Below are positions 1 to 7,634 of a DNA stretch of 64,000 bases, piece after piece. Positions within the stretch are counted from its first letter, which is position 1, and each line of letters opens with the position of its first letter. The position numbers were made by a program, and so were the translations under genes. Source of the stretch: Cohnella mopanensis. GTDB lineage: Bacteria; Bacillota; Bacilli; Paenibacillales; Paenibacillaceae. Under the pieces are notes generated by a model. The model worked only from the letters and a program-made list of their open reading frames with translations, made no database searches and was not told where the DNA came from. The DNA is taken from NCBI RefSeq assembly GCF_022352055.1, contig NZ_JAKRWM010000016.1, forward strand, positions 19,456 to 83,455. The letters are read 5' to 3'.

Positions 1-822
1 TTTACCGTTTTCGTATGGGGCATATCCGCCTGCATCGTTTTGTTCATTTGCGCGTTGCTTTATTTGATCCTGCAAAAAGGATTACCTAGCCTGACATGGG
101 ACTTTATCATGGGATTGCCAAGCGAGATGGAAGAAGGGGGCGGCATAGGGCCCGCGTTATTCAATTCCTTCTATATGTTGTTCATTTCCTTGCTCATCTC
201 GATTCCGCTCGGTATGGCGGCCGGAATCTATTTGGCGGAATTCGCCCCGAACAACAAATGGATCGGGTTCGTAAGAATATGCGTGGAAGGCTTGGCATCC
301 GTTCCTTCTATTATTTTCGGCTTATTCGGGATCGCGTTATTCGTGGAAATGTTCCAGATCGGATTAACCATAATCGGCGGAGCGATCAGCCTTGCCTTCT
401 TGAATCTACCGGTGATGACTCGAGTAACGGAAGAAGCGATTCGCGCCGTTCCCAAAGAAATGAAGCAAGCATCCTTCGCTTTAGGAGCGACCCATCTGCA
501 GACGATTCGGCGCGTATTGGTTCCGACCGCGATTAGCGGAATCGTAACGGGGATATGCTTAGTTGCAGGTCGGGCTTTCGGAGAAAGCGCGGTCATTATT
601 CTGACCGCGGGCGTGACGACATCCGGCGAAATGTGGGATTTCAATCTGTTCTCACCCGGCGAGACGCTGGCCGTTCATCTCTGGTACGTGCAATCCGAAG
701 CTATCGTGCCCGATGCGGTATCGATCTCGGATAAAGCTGCGGCCGTGCTCGTATTCATTATCCTGATGTTCAACATCGTGTTCCGTATCCCACTGTGGAT
801 TAAAGACCGTAAAAATCGGTAA
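1..822 (+). CDS. pstA: Phosphate ABC transporter permease PstA, 5' end outside window
   Basis: Membrane permease subunit of the high-affinity phosphate importer. The frame is open from base 1, so the gene starts upstream; the TTG at 40 lies inside a coding frame and is not taken as the start. About 274 residues are visible, nearly the usual PstA length of 280-300, so only a short N-terminus is missing. The GGGIGPALFNS segment, the EFAPNN loop, the SLAFLNLPVMTR helix and the ABC-contact loop (KQASFALGATHLQTIRRV) are typical of PstA. A second, complete pstA lies at 3785, so this is the tail of a separate pst operon. The convergent LysR gene begins 14 bp downstream. Confidence 0.93.
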   Translation, partial: FTVFVWGISACIVLFICALLYLILQKGLPSLTWDFIMGLPSEMEEGGGIGPALFNSFYMLFISLLISIPLGMAAGIYLAEFAPNNKWIGFVRICVEGLASVPSIIFGLFGIALFVEMFQIGLTIIGGAISLAFLNLPVMTRVTEEAIRAVPKEMKQASFALGATHLQTIRRVLVPTAISGIVTGICLVAGRAFGESAVIILTAGVTTSGEMWDFNLFSPGETLAVHLWYVQSEAIVPDAVSISDKAAAVLVFIILMFNIVFRIPLWIKDRKNR

Positions 823-836
823 GCTAATCTCTTATC

Positions 837-1691
837 TCACATCAAAGCGGATTCCATAATCTGCTTAAGCAGGGTAGGGTTCCAGTAGTTAGGTCTCCAG
901 GAGCCATATAAGTTCCATGGCGCGGACTGTCCCGGAAGATCTAGGGCCGCTACCCTGCCGGCAGGATCGGGTAGGACAACCTCCGGTAATATCGATAAAC
1001 CCATTCGGGCGTGTACCGCGCTAAAAATCATTTCAACGGATTCGAATTTTGCCGTAACGTCCAACTTCCATCCTAGCTGCGCTTTCCATAAGACAATGCT
1101 CTCACTTAAGGAGAACTCCGTATGATCGACGAAAGAAAACTTGTACAGATCGTGCGGAGCAAACTCGCCTGCCTGAACTAAAGCATGATCGGACGGTACG
1201 ATTAGTTTGAGCGAGCTCGATTTCATTTTTTCGTAATGGAAGTCGAAGGAATCGCGAGGCGGCTGACCGCAGATCACGATATCCAACATAGCCGTTTGTA
1301 ATTGATGATACAGAGCTTCTTCTTCACCGGTATGGATTGAAATTTGAATATCGATTTTGTCTTTAAGGATCGTTAGCCAACTTGAACGAGCAAGAGCGGT
1401 TAAGGCGCAGTCGGTGCATCCCACACGCAGAACGGTTCTTTCGTTATCGCGCCATTGCGTCAATTTCGACTCCGCTTCGGAATAGAGCGCACTGATCTGG
1501 GTTGCATAAGGCAAGAGGATTTTCCCTGCATTCGTTAGATAAATTCGTCCGGCTTTGGCTTCGAAAAGCTTAACTCCCCATTCGGCCTCCATCTTCTTCA
1601 TATGGAAGCTAATCGTAGGTTGCTTCATATGAAGGGCGTTGGCGACCGCGGTTACTTGTTTGTAGCGATCTATAAGGACGAGTAGTTTCAT
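837..1691 (-). CDS. LysR-family transcriptional regulator next to pst operons
   Basis: DNA-binding regulator of 284 residues. Residues 1-60 form the winged helix-turn-helix (VTAVANALHMKQPTISFHMKKME, then the wing LFEAKAGRIYLTNAG). Residues 85-275 form the two-lobed effector-binding domain. The usual LysR N-terminus is a few residues longer. No ATG, GTG or TTG lies in frame before the upstream stop, so either this ATG or a rare ATC/ATT start is used. It is divergent from pstS (promoters in 1692-1889) and convergent with the partial pstA. The position suggests control of one of the pst operons, but the inducer is unknown; phosphate genes are normally run by PhoPR, so this is inference. Confidence 0.85.
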   Translation of the reverse strand: MKLLVLIDRYKQVTAVANALHMKQPTISFHMKKMEAEWGVKLFEAKAGRIYLTNAGKILLPYATQISALYSEAESKLTQWRDNERTVLRVGCTDCALTALARSSWLTILKDKIDIQISIHTGEEEALYHQLQTAMLDIVICGQPPRDSFDFHYEKMKSSSLKLIVPSDHALVQAGEFAPHDLYKFSFVDHTEFSLSESIVLWKAQLGWKLDVTAKFESVEMIFSAVHARMGLSILPEVVLPDPAGRVAALDLPGQSAPWNLYGSWRPNYWNPTLLKQIMESALM

Positions 1692-1786
1692 TTTTAATAG
1701 ACTGATGATAAAAACCCCGCTTTTACGAGAGTAGTATTCAATTTGTCTATAATATTAACATTTACATAGAATTAATGTATTTATTT

Positions 1787-1824
1787 TTTTCACTTAGTTA
1801 ACACAACGAAAACATCAGTCTAAT
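1787..1824 (+). promoter_or_regulatory. Possible Pho box and -10 element of pstS
   Basis: Three hexamers at 11-bp spacing, TTTTCA (1787), TTAACA (1798) and AAAACA (1809), resemble the PhoP direct repeats of Bacillus (TT-A-A-A hexamers with 5-bp gaps). TCTAAT at 1819-1824 could be the -10 element immediately downstream. Another TTAACA lies at 1755. The first and third hexamers are imperfect, so the call is tentative. Confidence 0.35.
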
Positions 1825-1889
1825 GAGAACCTTCTACAATATGAACTGTAAGCAAAAAAACACGAGACTTGGAAGGGGATCTACAAGAA

Positions 1890-2807
1890 ATGAAAAAGGC
1901 TTTGATGGTAATGATGGTGTTGACTCTGACGGTAGTCCTGGCTGCATGCGGCCAAAATAATAAGAACGGAAATAACGCAAGCAACGGGGCAAGCAACAGC
2001 CCGAACAATAATAGCGAGATCTCAGGTTCGTTCCTGGCAACGGGTTCCTCGGCACTCCAGCCGCTCGTCGATCAAGTATCGAAGAAGTTCATGGATTCGA
2101 ACAAGAAAGTTTCCATTCAAGTTCAAGCGGGCGGAAGCGGCACGGGCTTGACTCAAGTTTCCGAAGGACAATCGGACATCGGTAACTCCGACGTATTCGC
2201 GGAAGAGAAGCTGGATGCGGACAAAGCAGCCGCTTTAGTCGATCACCAAGTCGCGGTTGTCGGAATGGCTGCGGTCGTTAACCCGAAAGTGACGGTAGAT
2301 AACCTCACGAAACAACAACTCGTCGATATTTTCACGGGTAAAGTAACGAACTGGAAAGACGTAGGCGGCAACGATCAAAAAATCCAAATCGTCAACCGTC
2401 CGTCCAGCTCCGGTACTCGCGCGACTTTCGAGAAGTACGCATTAGGCCAAAAATCGGAAGACCTTCAAGGTTCGATCCAAGAGGATTCCTCCGGTACGGT
2501 TAAGAAGCTGGTCGGCGAAACGCCGGGAGCAATCGGTTACTTGGCTCTGTCTTACTTGGACGATTCCGTTAAAACGGTTAAATACGAAGGCGTGGAAGCG
2601 AACGTAGACAACGTAGCGAACGGCACTTATCCAGTATGGGCTTATGAGCACATGTATACAAAAGGCCAACCTAACGAAGCTGTAAAAGCATTCCTCGATT
2701 ACATGCTGAGCGATGAAGTTCAGAACGGTGACGTTGTCGAGCTTGGTTACATCCCGGCTAACAAAATGGAAGTCAAACGCGATGTAAACGGCAATATCAC
2801 GAAGTAA
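1890..2807 (+). CDS. pstS: Phosphate-binding lipoprotein PstS
   Basis: Extracellular phosphate-capturing subunit of the Pst importer, 305 residues. The N-terminus MKKALMVMMVLTLTVVLAAC is a lipoprotein signal with the lipobox ending at Cys20; a Gly/Asn/Ser-rich linker follows. Phosphate-binding segments are visible: TGSSALQPLV, QAGGSGTGLTQV, IGNSDVF and NRPSSSGTRATF. The ATG at 1890 has the ribosome site GGAAGGGGA at the right distance; an in-frame TTG at 1869 lacks one. First gene of pstS-pstC-pstA-pstB-pstB-phoU, separated from pstC by 78 bp containing a strong stem-loop. Confidence 0.95.
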   Translation: MKKALMVMMVLTLTVVLAACGQNNKNGNNASNGASNSPNNNSEISGSFLATGSSALQPLVDQVSKKFMDSNKKVSIQVQAGGSGTGLTQVSEGQSDIGNSDVFAEEKLDADKAAALVDHQVAVVGMAAVVNPKVTVDNLTKQQLVDIFTGKVTNWKDVGGNDQKIQIVNRPSSSGTRATFEKYALGQKSEDLQGSIQEDSSGTVKKLVGETPGAIGYLALSYLDDSVKTVKYEGVEANVDNVANGTYPVWAYEHMYTKGQPNEAVKAFLDYMLSDEVQNGDVVELGYIPANKMEVKRDVNGNITK

Positions 2808-2826
2808 TCAGGGTTCCATATCATGC

Positions 2827-2866
2827 GCCAATCAAGAGGCAGATCGACTAAAGCCTCTTGATTGGC
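2827..2866 (+). other. Intercistronic stem-loop between pstS and pstC
   Basis: A perfect 14-bp inverted repeat (2827-2840 with 2853-2866, arm GCCAATCAAGAGGC) has a 12-nt loop and no T-run after it, so it is not a standard terminator. A stem-loop at this position in the Bacillus subtilis pst operon is known to raise pstS transcript over the downstream genes by processing or stabilisation; the same role is inferred here. Confidence 0.75.
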
Positions 2867-2885
2867 TATGTAAAGGGAGAGATTT

Positions 2886-3788
2886 ATGGCTCAGCCGTTA
2901 GAACGACAAAAAGCGAAACCGCATATAGCCGAGGAATGGGTCGGTAAGATCTATACCCTGCTATGCATAGCGTTTCTCATAACCACCATTTTCTCTATCG
3001 TCTATTTTGTCGCTTCCAAAGGACTCAGTACTTTTTTCATCAATCACGTTAATGTACTCGATCTTCTAACCGGGCTCAAATGGGCGCCGGAAGGCGAACC
3101 TCCGTTTTTCGGAGCGCTGCCGTTTATTTTCGGATCATTCAGCACGTCGATTCTGGCAGCCGTCATCGCTGCTCCGCTCGGCTTCTGCGCCGCGGTATTC
3201 ATGGTAGAAATCGCGCCTAAATTCGGTCGCCGATACTTACAGCCGGTCATTGAACTATTGGCAGGCATTCCTTCGGTCGTATACGGGTTCGTAGGGTTAA
3301 GCGTTATCGTCCCGTTCTTCCGCAACGTGTTTCCCGGGCAAGGAATCGGGATCGCGGCGGGAGCGCTCGTGCTCTCCATTATGATTCTTCCCACGATTAC
3401 GACAATAGCTACCGATGCGTTAGCCGCGTTGCCTAAAGGTCTTAAAGAAGGATCTTTCGCGCTCGGCGCCACGCGTTGGCAGACCATATATCGAATTGTC
3501 CTTCCGACAACGATGCCTGCGTTAATGACTGGTATCGTGCTCGGTATCGCCCGGGCGTTCGGCGAAGCGCTAGCCGTTCAGATGGTTATCGGGAACGCGC
3601 CGCACATTCCGCGCTCCTTGTTCGAATCCGCCTCCACGCTAACGAGCGCAATTACGCTTAGCATGGGGAACACGGCAATGGGTTCCGTAGCGAACAATGC
3701 TCTATGGTCGTTGGCTATGATCCTTATGCTCATGACATTCGTCTTCGTATTCATCGTGCGTTGGCTGGAAGGGAGATCGAAAATATGA
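2886..3788 (+). CDS. pstC: Phosphate ABC transporter permease PstC
   Basis: First integral-membrane subunit of the phosphate importer, 300 residues with about six transmembrane helices. The FGALPFIFGSFSTSILA segment, the EIAPKFGRRYLQP loop, ELLAGIPSVVYGFVGL, and the EAA-type ATPase-contact loop (KGLKEGSFALGATRWQTIYRIVLP) are characteristic of PstC. A ribosome site AAGGGAGAG lies just upstream. It forms the membrane channel with PstA, whose start overlaps the PstC stop by 4 bp (ATGA), indicating translational coupling. Confidence 0.95.
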   Translation: MAQPLERQKAKPHIAEEWVGKIYTLLCIAFLITTIFSIVYFVASKGLSTFFINHVNVLDLLTGLKWAPEGEPPFFGALPFIFGSFSTSILAAVIAAPLGFCAAVFMVEIAPKFGRRYLQPVIELLAGIPSVVYGFVGLSVIVPFFRNVFPGQGIGIAAGALVLSIMILPTITTIATDALAALPKGLKEGSFALGATRWQTIYRIVLPTTMPALMTGIVLGIARAFGEALAVQMVIGNAPHIPRSLFESASTLTSAITLSMGNTAMGSVANNALWSLAMILMLMTFVFVFIVRWLEGRSKI

Positions 3789-4672
3789 GAGCTAAAACAG
3801 CGGACAAAATCGCGACGTCGATCATTATCGCAGTAGCGGCTTTAATCGTTCTAGTATTAGCGGGTTTGCTCGGTTACATCCTCTACAGGGGATTGGGCCA
3901 TATCAGCTTCCATTTCCTAACCTCCGCACCCGAGACGATTCGCAAAGGCGGTGGAATCGGACCGCAATTGTTCAACTCCGTATTCCTTCTCGTCCTGACG
4001 ATGCTGATCACGGTCCCGATCGGATTAGGCGCGGGAATTTATATGAGCGAGTACGCTCCCGCGAACCGGATTACGAACTTCATCCGCTTAATCGTGGAAG
4101 TGCTGTCGTCGGTGCCTTCGATCATCGTCGGTTTGTTCGGGCTTCTGGTCCTCGTCAATTTGTTCGGATTCGGATTCTCGCTTTTCTCCGGCGCATTGGC
4201 ATTGACCGTATTTAACTTGCCGCTCATGGTCCGGATTACGGAGCAGGGGCTCAAGGGAGTTCCACGCGAGCAGAAGGAAGCAAGCCTTGCGTTAGGCTTA
4301 TCCAAGTGGAAAACGATCACTTCGGTCATGTTGCCGATCTCGCTTCCGGTCGTTCTGACGGGCACGATTCTCGCTGCCGGAAGGGTGTTCGGCGAAGCAG
4401 CCGCGCTGTTGTTCACCGCAGGGATGAGCTCCCCGCGGCTCGACTTCACGGATTGGAATCCGTTCAGCCCGTTCTCGCCGCTGAATCCGTTCCGACCGGC
4501 CGAGACGCTTGCCGTACACATCTGGAAGATCAATTCCGAAGGCTTGGCGCCGGATGCCGCGGAGATTGCGGCCGGAGCGTCCGCCGTGCTCGTCATTACG
4601 GTTCTGCTATTCAACTTTGGCGCGAGATGGCTCGGACGTTACATGTACCGCAAATTTACCGCAATCAAATAA
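3785..4672 (+). CDS. pstA: Phosphate ABC transporter permease PstA (second copy)
   Basis: Second integral-membrane subunit of this Pst system, 295 residues. The start MRAKTADKIATS at 3785 overlaps the pstC stop; in-frame sequence upstream is inside pstC. Shows GGGIGPQLFNS, the YMSEYAPANR loop, VEVLSSVPSIIVGLFGL and the ATPase-contact loop KEASLALGLSKWKTITSVMLP. Near the C-terminus a proline-rich run (NPFSPFSPLNPFRPAETLA) repeats an NPF motif. It is clearly related to, but diverged from, the PstA at the window start, so these are paralogous transporters and not a recent duplication. Confidence 0.94.
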   Translation: MRAKTADKIATSIIIAVAALIVLVLAGLLGYILYRGLGHISFHFLTSAPETIRKGGGIGPQLFNSVFLLVLTMLITVPIGLGAGIYMSEYAPANRITNFIRLIVEVLSSVPSIIVGLFGLLVLVNLFGFGFSLFSGALALTVFNLPLMVRITEQGLKGVPREQKEASLALGLSKWKTITSVMLPISLPVVLTGTILAAGRVFGEAAALLFTAGMSSPRLDFTDWNPFSPFSPLNPFRPAETLAVHIWKINSEGLAPDAAEIAAGASAVLVITVLLFNFGARWLGRYMYRKFTAIK

Positions 4673-4684
4673 GGGGGTTATCGC

Positions 4685-5443
4685 ATGGAATCCATCGGAT
4701 TGTCTGCCAAAGACTTGACCGTTGCTTACGGCGATAGGCCTGCCGTCAAGAATATATCGCTCGATTTCGCCGCGAAACAAGTAACGGCGCTAATCGGACC
4801 ATCCGGCTGCGGGAAATCGACTTTCTTGCGAAGCTTGAACCGGATGAACGATCTTATCCCGAATTGCACGGTGACAGGAGAAATATGGATTAGGGATCAG
4901 AACATTAACAGTCCGACGACGGACGTCGTATCGTTACGTCAGAAAATCGGCATGGTCTGGCAACGTCCCAATCCTTTTCATAAATCGATCTACGAGAACA
5001 TTGCCTTCGGGCCTCGTTATCACGGAGTCAAGAAGAAGAGCGAACTGGACCAGATCGTCGAACAGTCTTTAAGGAAAGCCGCCTTATGGGAAGAAACGAA
5101 AGACAGGCTTCACAATTCGGCGCTGGCGCTCTCGGGCGGTCAGCAGCAACGGTTGTGCATCGCTCGTTCGATCGCCGTTAAGCCCGATATCATCCTGATG
5201 GATGAGCCGGCTTCCGCGCTCGATCCCGTGTCGACCTCCAAAATCGAGGAACTGATCGCAGAGCTGAAGGAAGATTATTGCATCATTATCGTGACCCACA
5301 ACATGCATCAAGCGGCACGGGTATCCGAGAAAACGGCGTTTTTCTTAACGGGCTCGGTCGTGGAATACGATCTGACCCACAACATTTTTACCAATCCGCA
5401 AAAACCTGAGACTAGCGACTACATCACTGGGCGGTTCGGATAA
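4685..5443 (+). CDS. pstB: Phosphate ABC transporter ATPase PstB (first copy)
   Basis: Cytoplasmic ATPase that powers phosphate import, 252 residues. Walker A is GPSGCGKST, the Q-loop region reads GMVWQRPNPF, the ABC signature is LSGGQQQR, and Walker B is IILMDEPASALDP followed by the switch His in VTHNMHQA. The NRMNDLIP segment is typical of PstB. It lies 12 bp after pstA with ribosome site AAGGGGG. A second pstB follows at 5480; two tandem pstB genes are common in bacilli. Confidence 0.95.
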   Translation: MESIGLSAKDLTVAYGDRPAVKNISLDFAAKQVTALIGPSGCGKSTFLRSLNRMNDLIPNCTVTGEIWIRDQNINSPTTDVVSLRQKIGMVWQRPNPFHKSIYENIAFGPRYHGVKKKSELDQIVEQSLRKAALWEETKDRLHNSALALSGGQQQRLCIARSIAVKPDIILMDEPASALDPVSTSKIEELIAELKEDYCIIIVTHNMHQAARVSEKTAFFLTGSVVEYDLTHNIFTNPQKPETSDYITGRFG

Positions 5444-5479
5444 TAACTGGCACTTAATTCAGAAAAGGGAGAATGGTCC

Positions 5480-6235
5480 ATGAACTCCATTATCGAAATC
5501 AATGATTTGGATTTGTTTTACGGAGATTTCCACGCGTTGAAGCATGTCAATATGGAGATTCCGGAGAAAGCCATTACGGCGTTCATCGGTCCTTCCGGTT
5601 GCGGAAAATCCACGCTGCTCCGAACGTTTAACCGGATGAACGACATGATTGCCGGCACGAGAATCGAAGGTTCGGTCGAGATAGCGGGTACCGACATTTA
5701 CTCCGACGAAGTCGATGTGGAGACGCTTCGCAAACGCGTGGGCATGGTGTTCCAACAGCCGAACCCTTTTCCGAAATCGATCTATGACAACATCGCCTAC
5801 GGTCCGCGTTTACACGGGATTACCGACCGCAAGAAGCTGGATGAAATCGTGGAAACGAGCCTCCGCTCGGCGGCTCTCTGGAATGAGGTAAAGGATCATC
5901 TGAAGCGTTCCGCATTCAGCATTTCCGGCGGACAACAGCAGCGTCTGTGCATTGCGCGCGCATTAGCGGTAGAGCCGGACATCTTGCTCATGGACGAGGC
6001 CACTTCGGCCCTCGATCCGATCTCCACGTTGAAGATCGAAGAACTGGCACAAGAGCTGAAGGATCGTTACACGATCGTCATGGTTACGCACAACATGCAT
6101 CAGGCCGCTCGGGTATCGCAACAAACCGTCTTCTTCCTGAACGGGGAAGTCGTAGAATATTCGGAGACGGAGCGTTTATTCTCCAATCCGACTGACCAAC
6201 GCACGGAAGATTACATTAGTGGACGGTTCGGTTGA
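5480..6235 (+). CDS. pstB: Phosphate ABC transporter ATPase PstB (second copy)
   Basis: Second ATPase gene of the operon, 251 residues, with Walker A GPSGCGKST, signature ISGGQQQR, Walker B ILLMDEATSALDP and the VTHNMHQAARVSQQT switch region. Its Q-loop region is GMVFQQPNPF where the first copy has GMVWQRPNPF. All catalytic residues are present in both copies, so either could serve either PstCA channel, including the one ending at 822. Ribosome site AAGGGAGA upstream; 36 bp after the first pstB. Confidence 0.94.
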   Translation: MNSIIEINDLDLFYGDFHALKHVNMEIPEKAITAFIGPSGCGKSTLLRTFNRMNDMIAGTRIEGSVEIAGTDIYSDEVDVETLRKRVGMVFQQPNPFPKSIYDNIAYGPRLHGITDRKKLDEIVETSLRSAALWNEVKDHLKRSAFSISGGQQQRLCIARALAVEPDILLMDEATSALDPISTLKIEELAQELKDRYTIVMVTHNMHQAARVSQQTVFFLNGEVVEYSETERLFSNPTDQRTEDYISGRFG

Positions 6236-6257
6236 TTCCGAGAGAGGATGGATAGGG

Positions 6258-6923
6258 ATGATGATGGTTAAACGGCTGGAGTTCGATCATGGACTGGAAG
6301 AAATGACACAATTGCTTATCGAGATGGGAAATCGCGTCGAGAAGGCGCTTATCGAATCGATGGAAGCGCTGAAGAAGGGCGACGTCGAGACGGGGAAACG
6401 CATCGTGAAATCGGATTCCGAGCTGAATCAAATGGAAGAGAAGATCAGCGAGATCGGCGCGAAGCTGATCGCTACGCAACAGCCGGTCGCGAAGGATCTG
6501 CGCCGTATTCTGATCGCGTTCAAAATTTCTTCCGATTTGGAGCGGATGGGCGACCTGTCCGTCGATATCGCTAAAGCAGTTATCCGATTGGACGGCCAAC
6601 CGTTGATCAAGCCTCTGCTCGATTTGCCGAGAATGGCAGAGCTTGTTGCGGTCATGATCAAAGAATCGTTGCAATCCTACGTCGACGAGAACGTCGATCT
6701 CGCTTACAAGAGCGCGAAGGACGACGACCAAGTCGACGCGTTATATTCGCAAATCATCCGCGAGCTGTTCTCGCTCATGGTCGAGAATCCAAAGACGGTC
6801 AGCCAAGCGATGCTGCTTAGCTTCGTAGGCCGCTACATCGAGCGGATCGCCGACCATGCGACGAACATTGCCGAGAGCGTCGTCTATCTGATGACGGGCA
6901 AACGTCCGGATTTGAACCAGTAA
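6258..6923 (+). CDS. phoU: Phosphate signalling regulator PhoU
   Basis: Cytoplasmic helical protein linking the Pst transporter to Pho-regulon signalling, 221 residues. Two PhoU repeats are visible: residues 8-100 (FDHGLEEMTQLLIEMGNRVEKAL ... DLRRILIAFKISSDLERMGD) and 110-215 (ending ERIADHATNIAESVVYL). The E/D-x-x-R/M-G-D and E-R-I-A-D-H metal-site motifs are intact. Of the three consecutive ATG codons the first (6258) is used here, with GGATAGGG upstream; the longer frame from 6219 would overlap pstB. Last gene of the operon. Confidence 0.93.
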   Translation: MMMVKRLEFDHGLEEMTQLLIEMGNRVEKALIESMEALKKGDVETGKRIVKSDSELNQMEEKISEIGAKLIATQQPVAKDLRRILIAFKISSDLERMGDLSVDIAKAVIRLDGQPLIKPLLDLPRMAELVAVMIKESLQSYVDENVDLAYKSAKDDDQVDALYSQIIRELFSLMVENPKTVSQAMLLSFVGRYIERIADHATNIAESVVYLMTGKRPDLNQ

Positions 6924-7005
6924 TTGTGTTGGCGTGACGGTTTGCGTGATAAACCTGCAATTTTCGATTATGTTATGGTTATTGAATCGATGGCGAGTGA
7001 AGCAT

Positions 7006-7041
7006 ACCGCGTTTTCCCTTGATGGGAGATCGCGGTTTTTT
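7006..7041 (+). terminator. Rho-independent terminator of the pst-phoU operon
   Basis: The arms ACCGCG (7006-7011) and CGCGGT (7031-7036) extend through a nearly paired TTTTCCC/GGGAGA segment and are followed by a T-rich run (7035-7041, then TGTTGTTTT). It lies about 80 bp after phoU. Confidence 0.75.
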
Positions 7042-7050
7042 GTTGTTTTC

Positions 7051-7136
7051 CGCCGAAACAGCCTCGCTTGAAGCACGAAGGCCAAAAAAGTGCCTTCATA
7101 GCGCCGAAACAGCCTCGCCTGAAGCATGAAGGCCAA
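7051..7136. repeat. Two direct repeats of a 35-bp unit, 51 bp apart
   Basis: 7051-7085 and 7102-7136 both read CGCCGAAACAGCCTCGC-TGAAGCA-GAAGGCCAAA with two or three differences. No gene or known element is associated. The rest of 7042-7216 holds no recognisable feature. Confidence 0.7.
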
Positions 7137-7216
7137 ATGGAGTTACTCATTGCCGAATCCCATGGAGTTCGCGTGCGCAAATACTCGCTTGGACCTAGAG
7201 CACCGACTTGGATTTA

Positions 7217-7411
7217 GAATAGCGGTTCCCCATCACCTTATTGGGTGGATCGTGAACAATAGTTTTGCGATAACGTGATGGCATAACGCTATTTGCTTCT
7301 GAATGCTATTTTCGTAGCCTCTGCGAGTGAATAACGTTATCGCATCACCTTATTGCATGTCGATGACTCGTTGTGCATGGAAATAAGGTAATGGGATCAC
7401 CTTATGGGATC
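7217..7411. repeat. Cluster of ATCACCTTAT / ATAACGTTAT intergenic repeats
   Basis: The core ATCACCTTAT occurs at about 7225, 7340 and 7395, and its inverse-like forms (GATAACGTGAT, AATAACGTTATCGCATC, AATAAGGTAATGGGAT) lie between. They form overlapping imperfect palindromes. No reading frame runs through them. They look like a decayed family of intergenic repeats; the remaining sequence up to 7634 holds no gene I can recognise. Confidence 0.55.
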
Positions 7412-7634
7412 CCTACGGTGACAGAAGAGGCGGACAGCGGGAGATCGGAGTTGGCATGCAACAGCGATCATGCAAATAGAGTCTTGAAACGAATTGAATT
7501 CATGGAGAAGTAGCGGTTTTACATTCAGGCAACAAAAGTAAACGGTCACGAAAACACTGTCATGGTACGGTGATAGTATAGAACGATCTTTCCCAGGTAT
7601 GGAATCCACAATCGTCGGTTGGGGGCATACGAAT

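Noticed and set aside
2827..2866. Reading the pstS-pstC hairpin as a normal terminator
   Set aside because: No T-run follows, and pstC has its own ribosome site without a visible promoter.
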